A DNA stretch of 64,000 nt. It comes from an uncultured Sulfitobacter sp. (GTDB lineage Bacteria; Pseudomonadota; Alphaproteobacteria; Rhodobacterales; Rhodobacteraceae). Each line of letters opens with the position of its first letter. The stretch's first letter is position 1. Position numbers and translations under genes: made by a program. The notes under the pieces are model-generated. The model made no database searches and had not been told where the DNA came from. It saw only the letters and a program-made list of their open reading frames with translations. This document shows positions 37,020-45,759 of the stretch, one piece after another. The DNA is taken from the NCBI RefSeq assembly GCF_947502895.1, contig NZ_CANNBM010000001.1:62001-126000 (forward strand). The letters are read 5' to 3'.

Positions 37020-37074
37020 AGAGTGCTTGAGCGGAAAATGCCCGCCTCACCGCAGGGACATCAAAGCATAGCGA

Positions 37075-38532
37075 TTATAAAATGCTGCGCCGCGATGCGG
37101 GCACGCCCCGACCCATTATAGGCGGTTTACGCAATGCATGGCGCGGTGCAGGCGCAGCTCGGGGGTTCAATCGCTCAACGTAGCCCAGAACAGCACCTGC
37201 GGTCAGCCACGTGAAGGGCGTCAGCGTCGCGTTAAGCAGCATATCCATCAGCGTGATTCCGAGGATCAGGGCAACGGCACCGATATAGGGCGACAGCTCT
37301 GCCTTGCGGTTGCGGATTACATATGCCCCCAGCAGCAGCAACGGCAGGGCCAGCAGACCAAATTCGGCAATATACCCCAGCCATCCAAAGCTACCGAATA
37401 CAATGATCCAGCGGCCGTCAGGGATGGTCAAAATCTCTCCGTCCTCGGCATCTCGTACAAGGCTGCGGCCCCATCCGCTCCAGCCAAAGGCTGGCTTCTC
37501 GGCGGCGCGGTCCAGCAGCTGTGCTTCGTTGTTAAAACGGTATCCAAGCGATTGCGCACGGTGGGGGTTCACCTCGGCCACCTTGGCCACAATCGCATCT
37601 GTTGGGACCAGATCAAGATTGCGCAGCATCGGATAGGTCACGGCCACCAAAGCAAACAGTGTCGCCAACAGCACCATCCAGCGGCGCGGCGCAAAATACA
37701 CAATCGGCACCAGCAGCAGGCCATACGCGATAGATGCAGCGCTTTTGCACGCCAGCAAGAAGGCCACGAGATACAGCGTCCAGAGCACTGCCTTCCATCG
37801 ATCAAGCCTTGAGGTGACCCGCGCCAGCGCCGCAGCCGCCATAGCAGCAGTGCAGACAAACAGCGCCAACCACAGGCCATGCGGCAAGAACACGATCGGG
37901 CGATAGCCCCCCGCGCGCATGGTTTGCTCAAAACTATGTTGGAAAAATCCGTAGACCCACACGTTCATCTGCGGCGAAAACCTGATCTCGATCAGTGACG
38001 GGATGGAATAGGCGATTGCCCCTGCCATCAATGCCAGCAGCATTTCGCGCAGCCCAGTCTCGCTGCTGAGAAACTGGCGCGCTATCAGGAAAGGAACCAC
38101 CGTCAACATCTGCCCGATCAGAACCGAGCCGATGTCCCGAATGGATTGCCCCGGCAGCGCGTCCACCAAGAAAAGGATCGGATCGGCATCGCGCAGCACC
38201 TCGAACAGGATGGGCTCGCGGTTGGTCAGCACAGTCGGGATCGCACTAAAGACCAGCAACACCACCAGAACCCGCGCGATACGCCCCTCAGGCCACAGGC
38301 GGACTTTGTGCGCCGTCGCAAAGATCAGAATGGCCAGCACGCTAACGTTGGGTATCGATACCTTGTCCATTGACGGGACCAGCGGCAAGTTGAACTCTGC
38401 CAGCGGGGGCAACAGCAGATAGCCTCCAAGGATCGACCACACGATTGCCCGCTCCACCGATTGGGTGCGAAACAACACAAGGCAAACAAATGGCCAGCTC
38501 AAAAGCATGAGATATGCAATCGGGTTCGGCAT
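37075..38532 (-). CDS. Wzy/O-antigen-ligase-like polysaccharide polymerase
   Basis: A 485-residue integral membrane protein with about eleven to twelve hydrophobic segments. A long periplasmic loop (about 325-400) contains RAQSLGYRFNNEAQLLDRAAEKPAFGWSGW in outline, ending with the GWSGWGR pattern found in Wzy polymerases and O-antigen ligases of the Wzy_C type. It would join lipid-linked units into chains or attach glycan to an acceptor. AGGAG precedes the ATG. It is oriented like the PKS operon, with 277 bp between them; read-through from it into the PKS operon is possible since no terminator is seen. Confidence 0.8.
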   Translation of the reverse strand: MPNPIAYLMLLSWPFVCLVLFRTQSVERAIVWSILGGYLLLPPLAEFNLPLVPSMDKVSIPNVSVLAILIFATAHKVRLWPEGRIARVLVVLLVFSAIPTVLTNREPILFEVLRDADPILFLVDALPGQSIRDIGSVLIGQMLTVVPFLIARQFLSSETGLREMLLALMAGAIAYSIPSLIEIRFSPQMNVWVYGFFQHSFEQTMRAGGYRPIVFLPHGLWLALFVCTAAMAAAALARVTSRLDRWKAVLWTLYLVAFLLACKSAASIAYGLLLVPIVYFAPRRWMVLLATLFALVAVTYPMLRNLDLVPTDAIVAKVAEVNPHRAQSLGYRFNNEAQLLDRAAEKPAFGWSGWGRSLVRDAEDGEILTIPDGRWIIVFGSFGWLGYIAEFGLLALPLLLLGAYVIRNRKAELSPYIGAVALILGITLMDMLLNATLTPFTWLTAGAVLGYVERLNPRAAPAPRHALRKPPIMGRGVPASRRSIL

Positions 38533-38668
38533 CTTGCTCCTGTGCGGTTGTGCAGCGGTCTATCTGGTCCACCCAAATACACTCTAGGCAGGCGCATGTC
38601 ATCACGGTAGTTTGTGCGCCCAAGTGTTACTCACAACAAAAGACCTGCCCACCCCTATGAATTGGTTA

Positions 38669-38674
38669 TATAAT
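38669..38674 (+). promoter_or_regulatory. Possible -10 element for the WecG-like gene
   Basis: TATAAT lies within the 201-bp divergent region between the Wzy-like and WecG-like genes, with two GTTATA copies (38665 and 38680) around it. A -35 match is not evident, so this is a weak call. Confidence 0.25.
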
Positions 38675-38733
38675 TTCATGTTATACACACCCTTCCCCAC
38701 CTTATTTCTGTGGCACCGTTGCACAGGTGACAT

Positions 38734-39480
38734 ATGAAATATGGCACAGGGGATGCGGCGATCGAGGTCAATATCGCCACCAAAAGCGCATTGTTTCAGG
38801 CCGTAAAAAATAAATTTGCGGCAGGTGACGGATTCGCGCTGGCCACGCTCAACCTTGATCACCTGACAAAACTGCCAACCGATACCGTCTTTGCACAGGC
38901 CTATCACGCGCATGATCTGGTGGTTGCAGACGGGCGTCCTGTCGTCTGGCTGGCACAGCTTGCAGGTAAGCCGCTGGAGCTGATGCCGGGCTCTGATCTG
39001 GTGATCCCGCTGAGCAGGACTGCCGCAGAAATGGGTATGCCTGTGGCGCTCGTAGGCAGCTCGGACGCATCGCTGAATGGCGCAAAAGAGGTGCTGGAAG
39101 CGTGTATTCAAGAACTGGATATCGTGATGAATTACGCACCACCCTACGGGTTTGATCCTCAGGGCGCGGAAGCGGCAGAAATTTGCGAGAAACTGAATAA
39201 ATCCGGGGCGCGGCTGTGCTTCATCGCGCTCGGCGCGCCGAAACAGGAGGTATTTGCTGCGTTTGCCCACACCCGCTGTCCAGCGGTGGGGTTTGCCTCT
39301 ATCGGGGCTGGATTGGATTTTCTGTCGGGAAATCAGGTACGCGCACCCAAAATCATGCGTATGCTGGCACTGGAATGGCTCTGGCGCGCATTGCAAAGCC
39401 CGCGGCGGATGGTGCCACGCTATGCCAAGTGCTTTGCCATTCTACCCGCGCTGACAACGGGCGCGTGGCGACAACGTTAA
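38734..39480 (+). CDS. WecG/TagA/CpsF family glycosyltransferase
   Basis: A 248-residue GT26 enzyme. Hallmarks are ATLNLDHL (about 35), VADGRPVVWLAQLAGKPL (about 68), MPGSDLVIPLSRTA, and FIALGAPKQEVF (about 168) followed by GFASIGAGLDFLSG. GT26 enzymes add ManNAcA, ManNAc or glucose to lipid-linked intermediates, usually as the second sugar after ExoY/WecA-type initiation. It starts at ATG after ACAGGTGAC. The C-terminal WLWRALQSPRRMVPRY is typical of the family and may bind the membrane. Confidence 0.9.
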   Translation: MKYGTGDAAIEVNIATKSALFQAVKNKFAAGDGFALATLNLDHLTKLPTDTVFAQAYHAHDLVVADGRPVVWLAQLAGKPLELMPGSDLVIPLSRTAAEMGMPVALVGSSDASLNGAKEVLEACIQELDIVMNYAPPYGFDPQGAEAAEICEKLNKSGARLCFIALGAPKQEVFAAFAHTRCPAVGFASIGAGLDFLSGNQVRAPKIMRMLALEWLWRALQSPRRMVPRYAKCFAILPALTTGAWRQR

Positions 39481-39481
39481 T

Positions 39482-40423
39482 TTACTTGTATTCAATCAGC
39501 CGCTTTTGCCCGCCACTGATGCGCCGCCAATAATAACCAAGCACGCCACGCGCCTCGGCAAATTTGCCGATCACACTAAAGAAGGCCCATGTTAGCCCGC
39601 CCCGCCGCGCAAGGCGCGCGACCTGTAGCAGATAGACAAATGCTGCGAGCAATCCGAAAACGCCAAACATCAACACCAGCACAATAATCGCCAGTGGGCC
39701 CAAAGCACCCCATAAAACTGCGCGGCGTTTCTCGGCCACCCAATGACGCTCGGGCGGGGCGCCATGCAATGCTGCCCCTTCTGCATAGGCGTGGCCCGCA
39801 CGTTTTGTACGCTGCCACCACTGACCAAAGCGTGTGATCTGCGCATCGTGGGCTGTCATCTCGGCATCCAGCCGCCAGATGCGCCAGCCCGCCTGCCGTA
39901 AGCGCACGCACATCTCCGGTTCTTCCCCCGCGATCAAATCATCGCGGTAGCCCCCGACAGCGCGCAGCGCATCCACCCGCATCAGCGCGTCACCACCGCA
40001 AGCCCGCGCTTCACCTACCGGTGTGTTCCATTCATCATCAATCAAACTGTTATAAACCGACGCCTCCGGATTGACTTCACGCCTGCGTCCACAGACGACA
40101 GCCACATCCGGATGTGCGCCTAAAAACGCCTGCGCCTGCACAAGCCATCCTTCCTGCACCACGCAATCCCCGTCCAGAAACTGCACCAGCTGCGTCTTAA
40201 CAGGCAACACTGCCAGCCCGGCGTTGCGGGCACGGGCCGCGGTGAAGGGCTGGCTCATATCCAGTGCGACCACCTGTGCCCCCCGCGCCTGCGCCGCCGC
40301 AACTGAGCCGTCGGTTGACCCGCTATCCACATAGATCAACGGCGAGACACCTTGCAGCGCGTCAAGGCAGGCAATCAACCGCGCGCCCTCGTTTCGCCCG
40401 ATCACAATGGCCGCAACACTCAC
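39482..40423 (-). CDS. Glycosyltransferase family 2 with C-terminal membrane segment
   Basis: A 313-residue GT-A protein. AAIVIGRNEGARLIACLDAL opens it, with VDSGSTDGS and the metal motif FLDGDC (about 88-93). GEEPEMCVRLRQAGW is the acceptor or catalytic region. A hydrophobic double segment (about 238-272, LGPLAIIVLVLMFGVFGLLA) anchors it to the membrane. The ATG overlaps the stop of the upstream GT gene. It converges with the WecG-like gene, its stop lying one base after that gene's stop. Probably builds part of the same polysaccharide. Confidence 0.84.
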   Translation of the reverse strand: MSVAAIVIGRNEGARLIACLDALQGVSPLIYVDSGSTDGSVAAAQARGAQVVALDMSQPFTAARARNAGLAVLPVKTQLVQFLDGDCVVQEGWLVQAQAFLGAHPDVAVVCGRRREVNPEASVYNSLIDDEWNTPVGEARACGGDALMRVDALRAVGGYRDDLIAGEEPEMCVRLRQAGWRIWRLDAEMTAHDAQITRFGQWWQRTKRAGHAYAEGAALHGAPPERHWVAEKRRAVLWGALGPLAIIVLVLMFGVFGLLAAFVYLLQVARLARRGGLTWAFFSVIGKFAEARGVLGYYWRRISGGQKRLIEYK

Positions 40424-41460
40424 GCGGACTGCTCCCGCAGAAAGCGGCGGTAGGCGGCAGAATCTGTCAAGAACCCCGCTTCGTACAGCGGCTCGATCCC
40501 CCGCCAGCTCTGCGCATCTTGTGAATAAAGCGTCAGTGCCTCTTGCGCACGCAACACCTCAAGGCGAGCAGCATCTTCCCCATGGGCCAGATCACCGCTG
40601 GCCGCGGTGGCCGCATCGCGCGCGGCGACATTGCCTGCAAACTTGTAGTGACGGATCAGAGCGGAAAAATCAGACACCTGCACATTTTGTGAAAGATGCG
40701 GGTGTGGCGCAGGGATGACCCCTGCCCCGTTAAAGATCAGCGGATGTTTGGTCAGACAACAGGCTTCGCCAAACACTTTACCGCGCACACCACCGAATTT
40801 GAACTTCAGCGCATCAGACGGCACACGGTTTTCGCGCAGCAAGGCGCCAAAGGCAATCTGATCGCTGCGGTAATCATAGCTGTCCACGGTAGAAATGTCG
40901 TAATATGTAAACGCTTCGAGTGCTGCGGTGTAGTCCAGATCACTCACCTGCGCCAACGGCGCCTTTGGGAACATCTCCAGCATCTGCGCCATCAGCGCCG
41001 TGTCGCCGCGCGCTTCCAGATAACGGACGAGAGCAGGCAGACCCTGCGCACCATGCCCGATGAAATCAAACTGTTCATCCATATCGACATAGAGACACCA
41101 GCGGTTCTGCCCGTATTTCTGCGCAGGATAGGCGCGCATCAAATCCTCGTATTGCGCCAACGGAAGAACGGCGCGGTCCACAACGCACCCCGCCTCACCG
41201 CGCAACCGCGCAATCGTGTCATCGGTTGATCCATTGTCGATAAAGGCAAAATGCGAGATGCCCATAGCGCGGTAGTAGCGCAGAAAATCATCAAGATAAT
41301 AGGCCCCGTCGCGCACCAGTACGATGGCCAGAACCGCACCTTCTGGCACCACGAAATTTTCACCATGCACGTGGGCAACTGCACGCGAAAAACGGCGGCG
41401 GCGCGCCGCTTGGGCCAGCCTGTTGCGGATGCGGGTCACAAGGGAGGGGCGTTCGCTCAT
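40420..41460 (-). CDS. Glycosyltransferase (GT2/GT92-like)
   Basis: A 346-residue cytoplasmic protein with VLVRDGAYYLDDFLRYYRAM, then FIDNGSTDDT and YVDMDEQFDF (metal motif about 127). This pattern (Glyco_tranf_2_4 / GT92-like) is common in capsule and exopolysaccharide clusters. The basic N-terminus (RIRNRLAQAARRRRFSR) may touch the membrane. It is coupled by ATGA overlap to the GT2 gene downstream. These two genes mark the right end of the polysaccharide locus. Confidence 0.8.
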   Translation of the reverse strand: MSERPSLVTRIRNRLAQAARRRRFSRAVAHVHGENFVVPEGAVLAIVLVRDGAYYLDDFLRYYRAMGISHFAFIDNGSTDDTIARLRGEAGCVVDRAVLPLAQYEDLMRAYPAQKYGQNRWCLYVDMDEQFDFIGHGAQGLPALVRYLEARGDTALMAQMLEMFPKAPLAQVSDLDYTAALEAFTYYDISTVDSYDYRSDQIAFGALLRENRVPSDALKFKFGGVRGKVFGEACCLTKHPLIFNGAGVIPAPHPHLSQNVQVSDFSALIRHYKFAGNVAARDAATAASGDLAHGEDAARLEVLRAQEALTLYSQDAQSWRGIEPLYEAGFLTDSAAYRRFLREQSA

Positions 41461-41564
41461 ACCGTGCTGTTTACGCCAGTGTCAGGGGTCGGTCTACCAC
41501 CAGACGCGGGCAGCACAGAAATTCTGTGCGGTGTGTGTGGTTTTGCCCCGCCCCCGTTTACCGC

Positions 41565-42317
41565 TCATATCCCGAGGCGCGCTTGTAGCCCCACCATGCC
41601 CTGAACCAAAGCATCAGGCGCACCTATTTCAGCGATCTGCGCAAGCAGCGTGGCATTCAATCCGCCCTCGGTCGCCAGCCCCTCTAAAAGCGTTTCAAAA
41701 TCAGCGCCCTGCACGGACATCTGCCGCATGAAGCCAGCAAAAACTCCCGCGACATAAGCCTCCGCCGCCTTTGAATCACCCGTTTGTTCGGCCAACCACC
41801 CGGCACCCGTTTGCATCATCGCCAAAATTGGTGCGGACAATGCAGAGGCAACAAAATGGGCATTCAGCCCAGCCTCGGTGGCGACAGGTATGATTGTATC
41901 ACTTTCGCCAAACAGTGCGCGCAAGGCATCGCTGTCAGGATGGCAGGGCAAAACCGAACGGCCCGCAGTGATGGAGCTGAGCGGGATCGTCAGTGCAATA
42001 TCGCTGGCAGGTGCGCACAGCGCCGTTAGCTGAACCAATGGCAGATCAGCCATGACCGAGATAACCGACTGATCCCCCCGCCACGGCAAAGCCGTCAATA
42101 CGTCACGGGCAACATCCGCCATCAAACACAGGAACACGACGTCGGCCCCGCTCACGACATCGGGATTGTCGAGAACCCTCACATCGTCAAACCGCTGCGC
42201 CAAATCCGCAGCCGTGGCCGCATTGCGCGAAGACACCAGCAAATCATGCCCCCGTCCCGACAAGGCCTCGACCATTGCGGCTGCGATAACACCTGTTCCG
42301 ACAAATCCAACCCGCAT
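41565..42317 (-). CDS. Pyrroline-5-carboxylate-reductase-like NADP-binding protein
   Basis: A 250-residue protein with an N-terminal Rossmann fold (VGFVGTGVIAAAMVEALSGRG). The C-terminal helical domain contains ATEAGLNAHFVASALSAPIL and VAGVFAGFMRQMS, resembling the dimerisation domain of ProC-like enzymes. It is shorter and more divergent than a true ProC (about 270 residues with the motif for proline), so the substrate is uncertain. No operon partner is close. Confidence 0.68.
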   Translation of the reverse strand: MRVGFVGTGVIAAAMVEALSGRGHDLLVSSRNAATAADLAQRFDDVRVLDNPDVVSGADVVFLCLMADVARDVLTALPWRGDQSVISVMADLPLVQLTALCAPASDIALTIPLSSITAGRSVLPCHPDSDALRALFGESDTIIPVATEAGLNAHFVASALSAPILAMMQTGAGWLAEQTGDSKAAEAYVAGVFAGFMRQMSVQGADFETLLEGLATEGGLNATLLAQIAEIGAPDALVQGMVGLQARLGI

Positions 42318-42400
42318 GTGCCCCGGCCCCTTAGTTGATACGGTCCATCCTGTTATAAGACCGCACGCGGCGCATCAGGGTCAAGGGCGGGTATGCCGCG

Positions 42401-43429
42401 CTAAGGCTTGCTGCTGCGTCCTTTCGGCGGTTCGGTGCTATTTGCAGTTTCGCGCAACTCGGGCGTGTAGAACGTCTGCTGTGCACGGCCCTGCTTTTTG
42501 GACGCATAAAGGGCGATGTCCGCATCCTCCAGCACCGTCTCGCGGGTGGCGGATCTGCCGCCCTGTATCCAGACCGTACCGATACTGGCCGATATTTCAC
42601 ACAGTGCACCGTTGAACGGGATCGGCACCTCAATCCGGCTGATGATACGGCGGCCGATACGTTCCAATACATCCAGATCGCGCACCTCTGGTAAAATAAC
42701 GGTAAATTCGTCTCCCCCCACCCGCGCAACAGTATCGGATGCACGGGTCTCTTCCAGCATGGCGGCTGCGACAATCTGAAGAACATGATCCCCCGCTGCA
42801 TGGCCCAACGTATCATTAACAGCCTTGAAGTAATCCAGATCAATATGCATCACCGCAAAAGCCGCTTGCGCGGCCAACAACCGCTCCAGCATCTGGTCCA
42901 GTGCACGGCGGTTTTTCAGACCTGTCAGCGTATCGGTATAGGCTTGCTCCTCTGCGGCGACCTTTGCACCCTGCAAGCGCAAGTTCAGCTTGCGCGAGGC
43001 CTCCATCGCTGCCGTCTTGGCCTCGACCAGATAGAGCATTTCGATAGCGAGATCGGTGGCCGCGAAATCGGCATTGGTCAGCGCATAATCACGCACACCG
43101 TCCAGAATAGAGATGCCGAAGGACATGTTCACAATCGACGCCCCACCGCCCACAGGCACCAATACACCTTTGAGCCTTGCTGGTGGCGTCCCCGCCATCT
43201 CAAGATGCAGTTTGAGATGCTTTGCCGCGTGCAACTGCGCCAGTGTGGTAATCCCCCTCGGGCGTACCACATTCACGGCATCCAGAAACGGCATCCCCGA
43301 AAATGCCAGATCAGGGCGCAGTTTTTGCGTGGTTGGCCCTGCATGTATGATGACACCCTGCGCATCCAGCATAAGGTGCAGCGGGCATAAAACATCCAGA
43401 ACGTCAGGATCCAGAACAGGCGCGCTCAT
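42401..43429 (-). CDS. HNOBA-GGDEF diguanylate cyclase
   Basis: A 342-residue protein. Residues about 10-145 match the heme-NO-binding-associated (HNOBA) domain (LCPLHLMLDAQGVIIHAGP, then FLDAVNVVRPRGITTL). A signalling helix (about 145-175) leads to a GGDEF domain with RVGGDEFTVILPE and an inhibitory site RASD five residues upstream. The active site is intact, so it should make c-di-GMP from GTP and be product-inhibited. The ATG overlaps the stop of the H-NOX-like gene (ATGA), so the partner for the HNOBA domain is that protein. It probably transmits the H-NOX state to biofilm or motility control. Confidence 0.88.
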   Translation of the reverse strand: MSAPVLDPDVLDVLCPLHLMLDAQGVIIHAGPTTQKLRPDLAFSGMPFLDAVNVVRPRGITTLAQLHAAKHLKLHLEMAGTPPARLKGVLVPVGGGASIVNMSFGISILDGVRDYALTNADFAATDLAIEMLYLVEAKTAAMEASRKLNLRLQGAKVAAEEQAYTDTLTGLKNRRALDQMLERLLAAQAAFAVMHIDLDYFKAVNDTLGHAAGDHVLQIVAAAMLEETRASDTVARVGGDEFTVILPEVRDLDVLERIGRRIISRIEVPIPFNGALCEISASIGTVWIQGGRSATRETVLEDADIALYASKKQGRAQQTFYTPELRETANSTEPPKGRSSKP

Positions 43430-44010
43430 GCGCTCATCCCCAATTGAAAGTCGCGCCCGTCGGCATAGTCGCTTTGCACCAACTGAATACGCACCGTTTC
43501 ACGGCCTGTGCCGCTGCTCTCCAGCTCCAGCAAAGCCAATGCGCCGTAATCATCCGCCATAACCCGCAGCACACCCATCATCAGATGGCCGAACCCGTCA
43601 ATCGGGCTGTCACAAATCAGGCTGTAGCGCGCGTCGGGATGGCCGTGCAATTCAATCGCGGGCAACTGCAGCTCGGCCACCGCCATACGGGCACGGTCCG
43701 GCAGATCATCCAGCGAATGTAGGAAATCCTCAAAATTTACCCCGCCAAACCGCAACAGACGGCGCACCGCCTCGGTCTTGGGGTGCGAGACAAGGTAGCT
43801 GCCGATATCCTCCATCACCTCGCCACGCGGACGTCGCAACACCAGCCCGATGGCATCCAGAACCGCAGGTGTTACCGCGTCGTCATAGGGCAACATCGCC
43901 TCGAAATCCGGCGGCGAGACACCTGCCCGCGCGGCCACTTCCAGCCAGACATCACTGCCGTAACTGTCGGTGACAAAATTCTGAAAACTGCGATTGATAA
44001 GCCCGTGCAT
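43426..44010 (-). CDS. H-NOX-like protein lacking the heme-ligand residues
   Basis: A 194-residue protein of the H-NOX (HNOB) family, starting MHGLINRSFQNFVTDSYG as usual. The helix where the proximal histidine belongs reads FLHSLDDLPDRARMAV, so Pro104 stands where His should be. The YxSxR motif that holds the heme propionates reads CDSPI (133-137). Histidines 98 and 122 are near, but neither is in the normal place. Classical heme/NO sensing is therefore doubtful. The start at ATG 44010 fits the family; a GTG nine codons upstream is in frame. Its partner is the downstream HNOBA-GGDEF gene, overlapping by four bases. Confidence 0.85.
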   Translation of the reverse strand: MHGLINRSFQNFVTDSYGSDVWLEVAARAGVSPPDFEAMLPYDDAVTPAVLDAIGLVLRRPRGEVMEDIGSYLVSHPKTEAVRRLLRFGGVNFEDFLHSLDDLPDRARMAVAELQLPAIELHGHPDARYSLICDSPIDGFGHLMMGVLRVMADDYGALALLELESSGTGRETVRIQLVQSDYADGRDFQLGMSA

Positions 44011-44056
44011 AAAAGTCTCATATTCCAAGTGCACTGGCAGTTTTCGCTGGCACTCA

Positions 44057-44071
44057 TTAACAAGAGGCTAA
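44057..44071. promoter_or_regulatory. CtrA-like site upstream of the H-NOX/GGDEF operon
   Basis: TTAACAAGAGGCTAA is TTAA-N7-CTAA, one mismatch from the CtrA consensus TTAA-N7-TTAA, 47 bases before the H-NOX-like start in the 87-bp gap. The fit is by eye only. Confidence 0.4.
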
Positions 44072-44097
44072 ATGTAACCGGGTTTCACAGACTTTGG

Positions 44098-45657
44098 TTA
44101 AAAATCCGTTGGCGCGCCGCCCTCGGCTTTGCGGCGTTCCACAAAGGCCGCCAACTCGTCGCGGATCGCGATATCCATTGGTGGCTCTTCAAAGCTGCCG
44201 ACAATTTCCTTGAACATGTGATGCGCACGCTCTTGTGTCCAGATGCCGCCCGCCACCTCCCATCCTTCGTAGTTCGTCCAATCGCTCAGAAACGGCTGGT
44301 AAAAGGCGGTGGTATAGCGGTCCTGAGTATGCTGGATGCCAAAGAAGTGGCCTTGATTACCTACAGATTTTATCGCGTCCAGCGCGATTTCGTCAGGGCC
44401 GGTGGCGCAAATTTCGGGCTGCATATAGCGCTGGATCTGCTGCAGGATCTCGCAATCCATGATGAACTTTTCTGGGCTGGCGATCAGCCCACCCTCCAGC
44501 CAGCCGGCCGCGTGATAGACCATATTGGTGCCTGACTGCACCGCAGCCCACAGGCTGTTGGAGGTCTCCCACATGGCCTGCCCGTCCGGCACGTTCGCGG
44601 CGCACACACCAGAAGAACGCATCGGCAACCCGTAAAAACGGCACAGCTGTCCCGTCATCTGCGTCGCGCGCATGTATTCAGGCGTGCCAAAGGCAGGTGC
44701 ACCCGTTTTCATATCAACGTTGGAGGTGAACGTCCCAACCGCCACGCTTGCCCCCGGACGGATGATCTGTGCCAACACCACAGCGATCAGCGCCTCGGCC
44801 AGTGACTGCGCCACGGCCCCTGACATGGTCACAGGGGCCATTGCCCCTGCCAGCGTGAATGGCGTCACCACCAAGCCCTGATTGCGCCGCGCAATACGCA
44901 TCCAGCCATCCAGCATCGGGATGTCGTGTTTCAGTGGCGAGGTTGAGTTGATGTTGGTGTACATCTTGGGGCTGGCTTCGAACTCCTCATCCGTCCAGCC
45001 CCCCGAGATGCGCACCATTTCCATCACGTCTTCCACACGTTCGCGGCCAAGCGAATAAGCGTGCATCGCCTTATCCGTCAGCGTCAGTTTGTCATACAGA
45101 ACATCGAGGTGGCGCACAGAGGCGTGGATATCTACAGGCTCTACCGGATAGCCACCGGCAAAGTGGATGCAGTTGAAATACTGGGTCAATTTCAACAGAT
45201 CGCGGCACATTTCCCGTGTGCCAGGCACTTTGCGGTTCAGCGCCATGTCCCAATAGTTGGGCGGCGACGACACGTTCCCGAACACCAGATTTTTGCCGCC
45301 AATCGTGATCTTGCGATCAGGATTGCGCGGCGTGATTACAAACTCGGAGGGTGCCATGGCGACGTATTCCATCACCATATCGCGGCCCATACGCACATTT
45401 TCACCATCAATGGTGCAGCCCGCCTTGCGCAAAACTTCCAACGCTTCGGGGTTCAGGATTTCGATACCTATTTCTTCGAGAATTCGCATTGCACCGTCAT
45501 GCACCGCAGCCACCCCTTCAGGGCTCAGCGGCTCTGTCGGGCGATCGATGTTGATCGGCGGGCTCCACGGCATCTGTTCAATAACAGCCGTACCACGGCG
45601 GGTTTGTGCACCAGCGCGGCCACCGCCACGGGTTCTGCGTTTGGGCTGATCAGACAT
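44098..45657 (-). CDS. MttB-family methylamine/betaine-type methyltransferase (non-pyrrolysine)
   Basis: A 519-residue protein of the trimethylamine methyltransferase (MttB) family. It reads through with no internal TAG, so it is a non-pyrrolysine member; such proteins demethylate quaternary amines such as glycine betaine, or unknown substrates. Segments such as FGNVSSPPNYWDM and TNINSTSPL, and the C-terminal YTTAFYQPFLSDWTNYEGWE, are typical of the roseobacter group of this family. AAGGAG lies seven bases before ATG 45657; the in-frame ATG at 45663 is only one base from it, so 45657 is preferred. No corrinoid protein gene is adjacent. The substrate is unknown. Confidence 0.85.
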   Translation of the reverse strand: MSDQPKRRTRGGGRAGAQTRRGTAVIEQMPWSPPINIDRPTEPLSPEGVAAVHDGAMRILEEIGIEILNPEALEVLRKAGCTIDGENVRMGRDMVMEYVAMAPSEFVITPRNPDRKITIGGKNLVFGNVSSPPNYWDMALNRKVPGTREMCRDLLKLTQYFNCIHFAGGYPVEPVDIHASVRHLDVLYDKLTLTDKAMHAYSLGRERVEDVMEMVRISGGWTDEEFEASPKMYTNINSTSPLKHDIPMLDGWMRIARRNQGLVVTPFTLAGAMAPVTMSGAVAQSLAEALIAVVLAQIIRPGASVAVGTFTSNVDMKTGAPAFGTPEYMRATQMTGQLCRFYGLPMRSSGVCAANVPDGQAMWETSNSLWAAVQSGTNMVYHAAGWLEGGLIASPEKFIMDCEILQQIQRYMQPEICATGPDEIALDAIKSVGNQGHFFGIQHTQDRYTTAFYQPFLSDWTNYEGWEVAGGIWTQERAHHMFKEIVGSFEEPPMDIAIRDELAAFVERRKAEGGAPTDF

Positions 45658-45759
45658 GTGCATGCTCCTTGGGCTTGTACCCCTTAACAGGCCTCAGCCC
45701 TCACACAGCAGCCTATCTATTACCGACAAATTCTGTCGTTTTCGACATGTCATTCGGCG

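Noticed and set aside
44098..45657. Pyrrolysine-type MttB with internal amber codon
   Set aside because: The frame is open without any internal TAG, so it is a non-pyrrolysine member.
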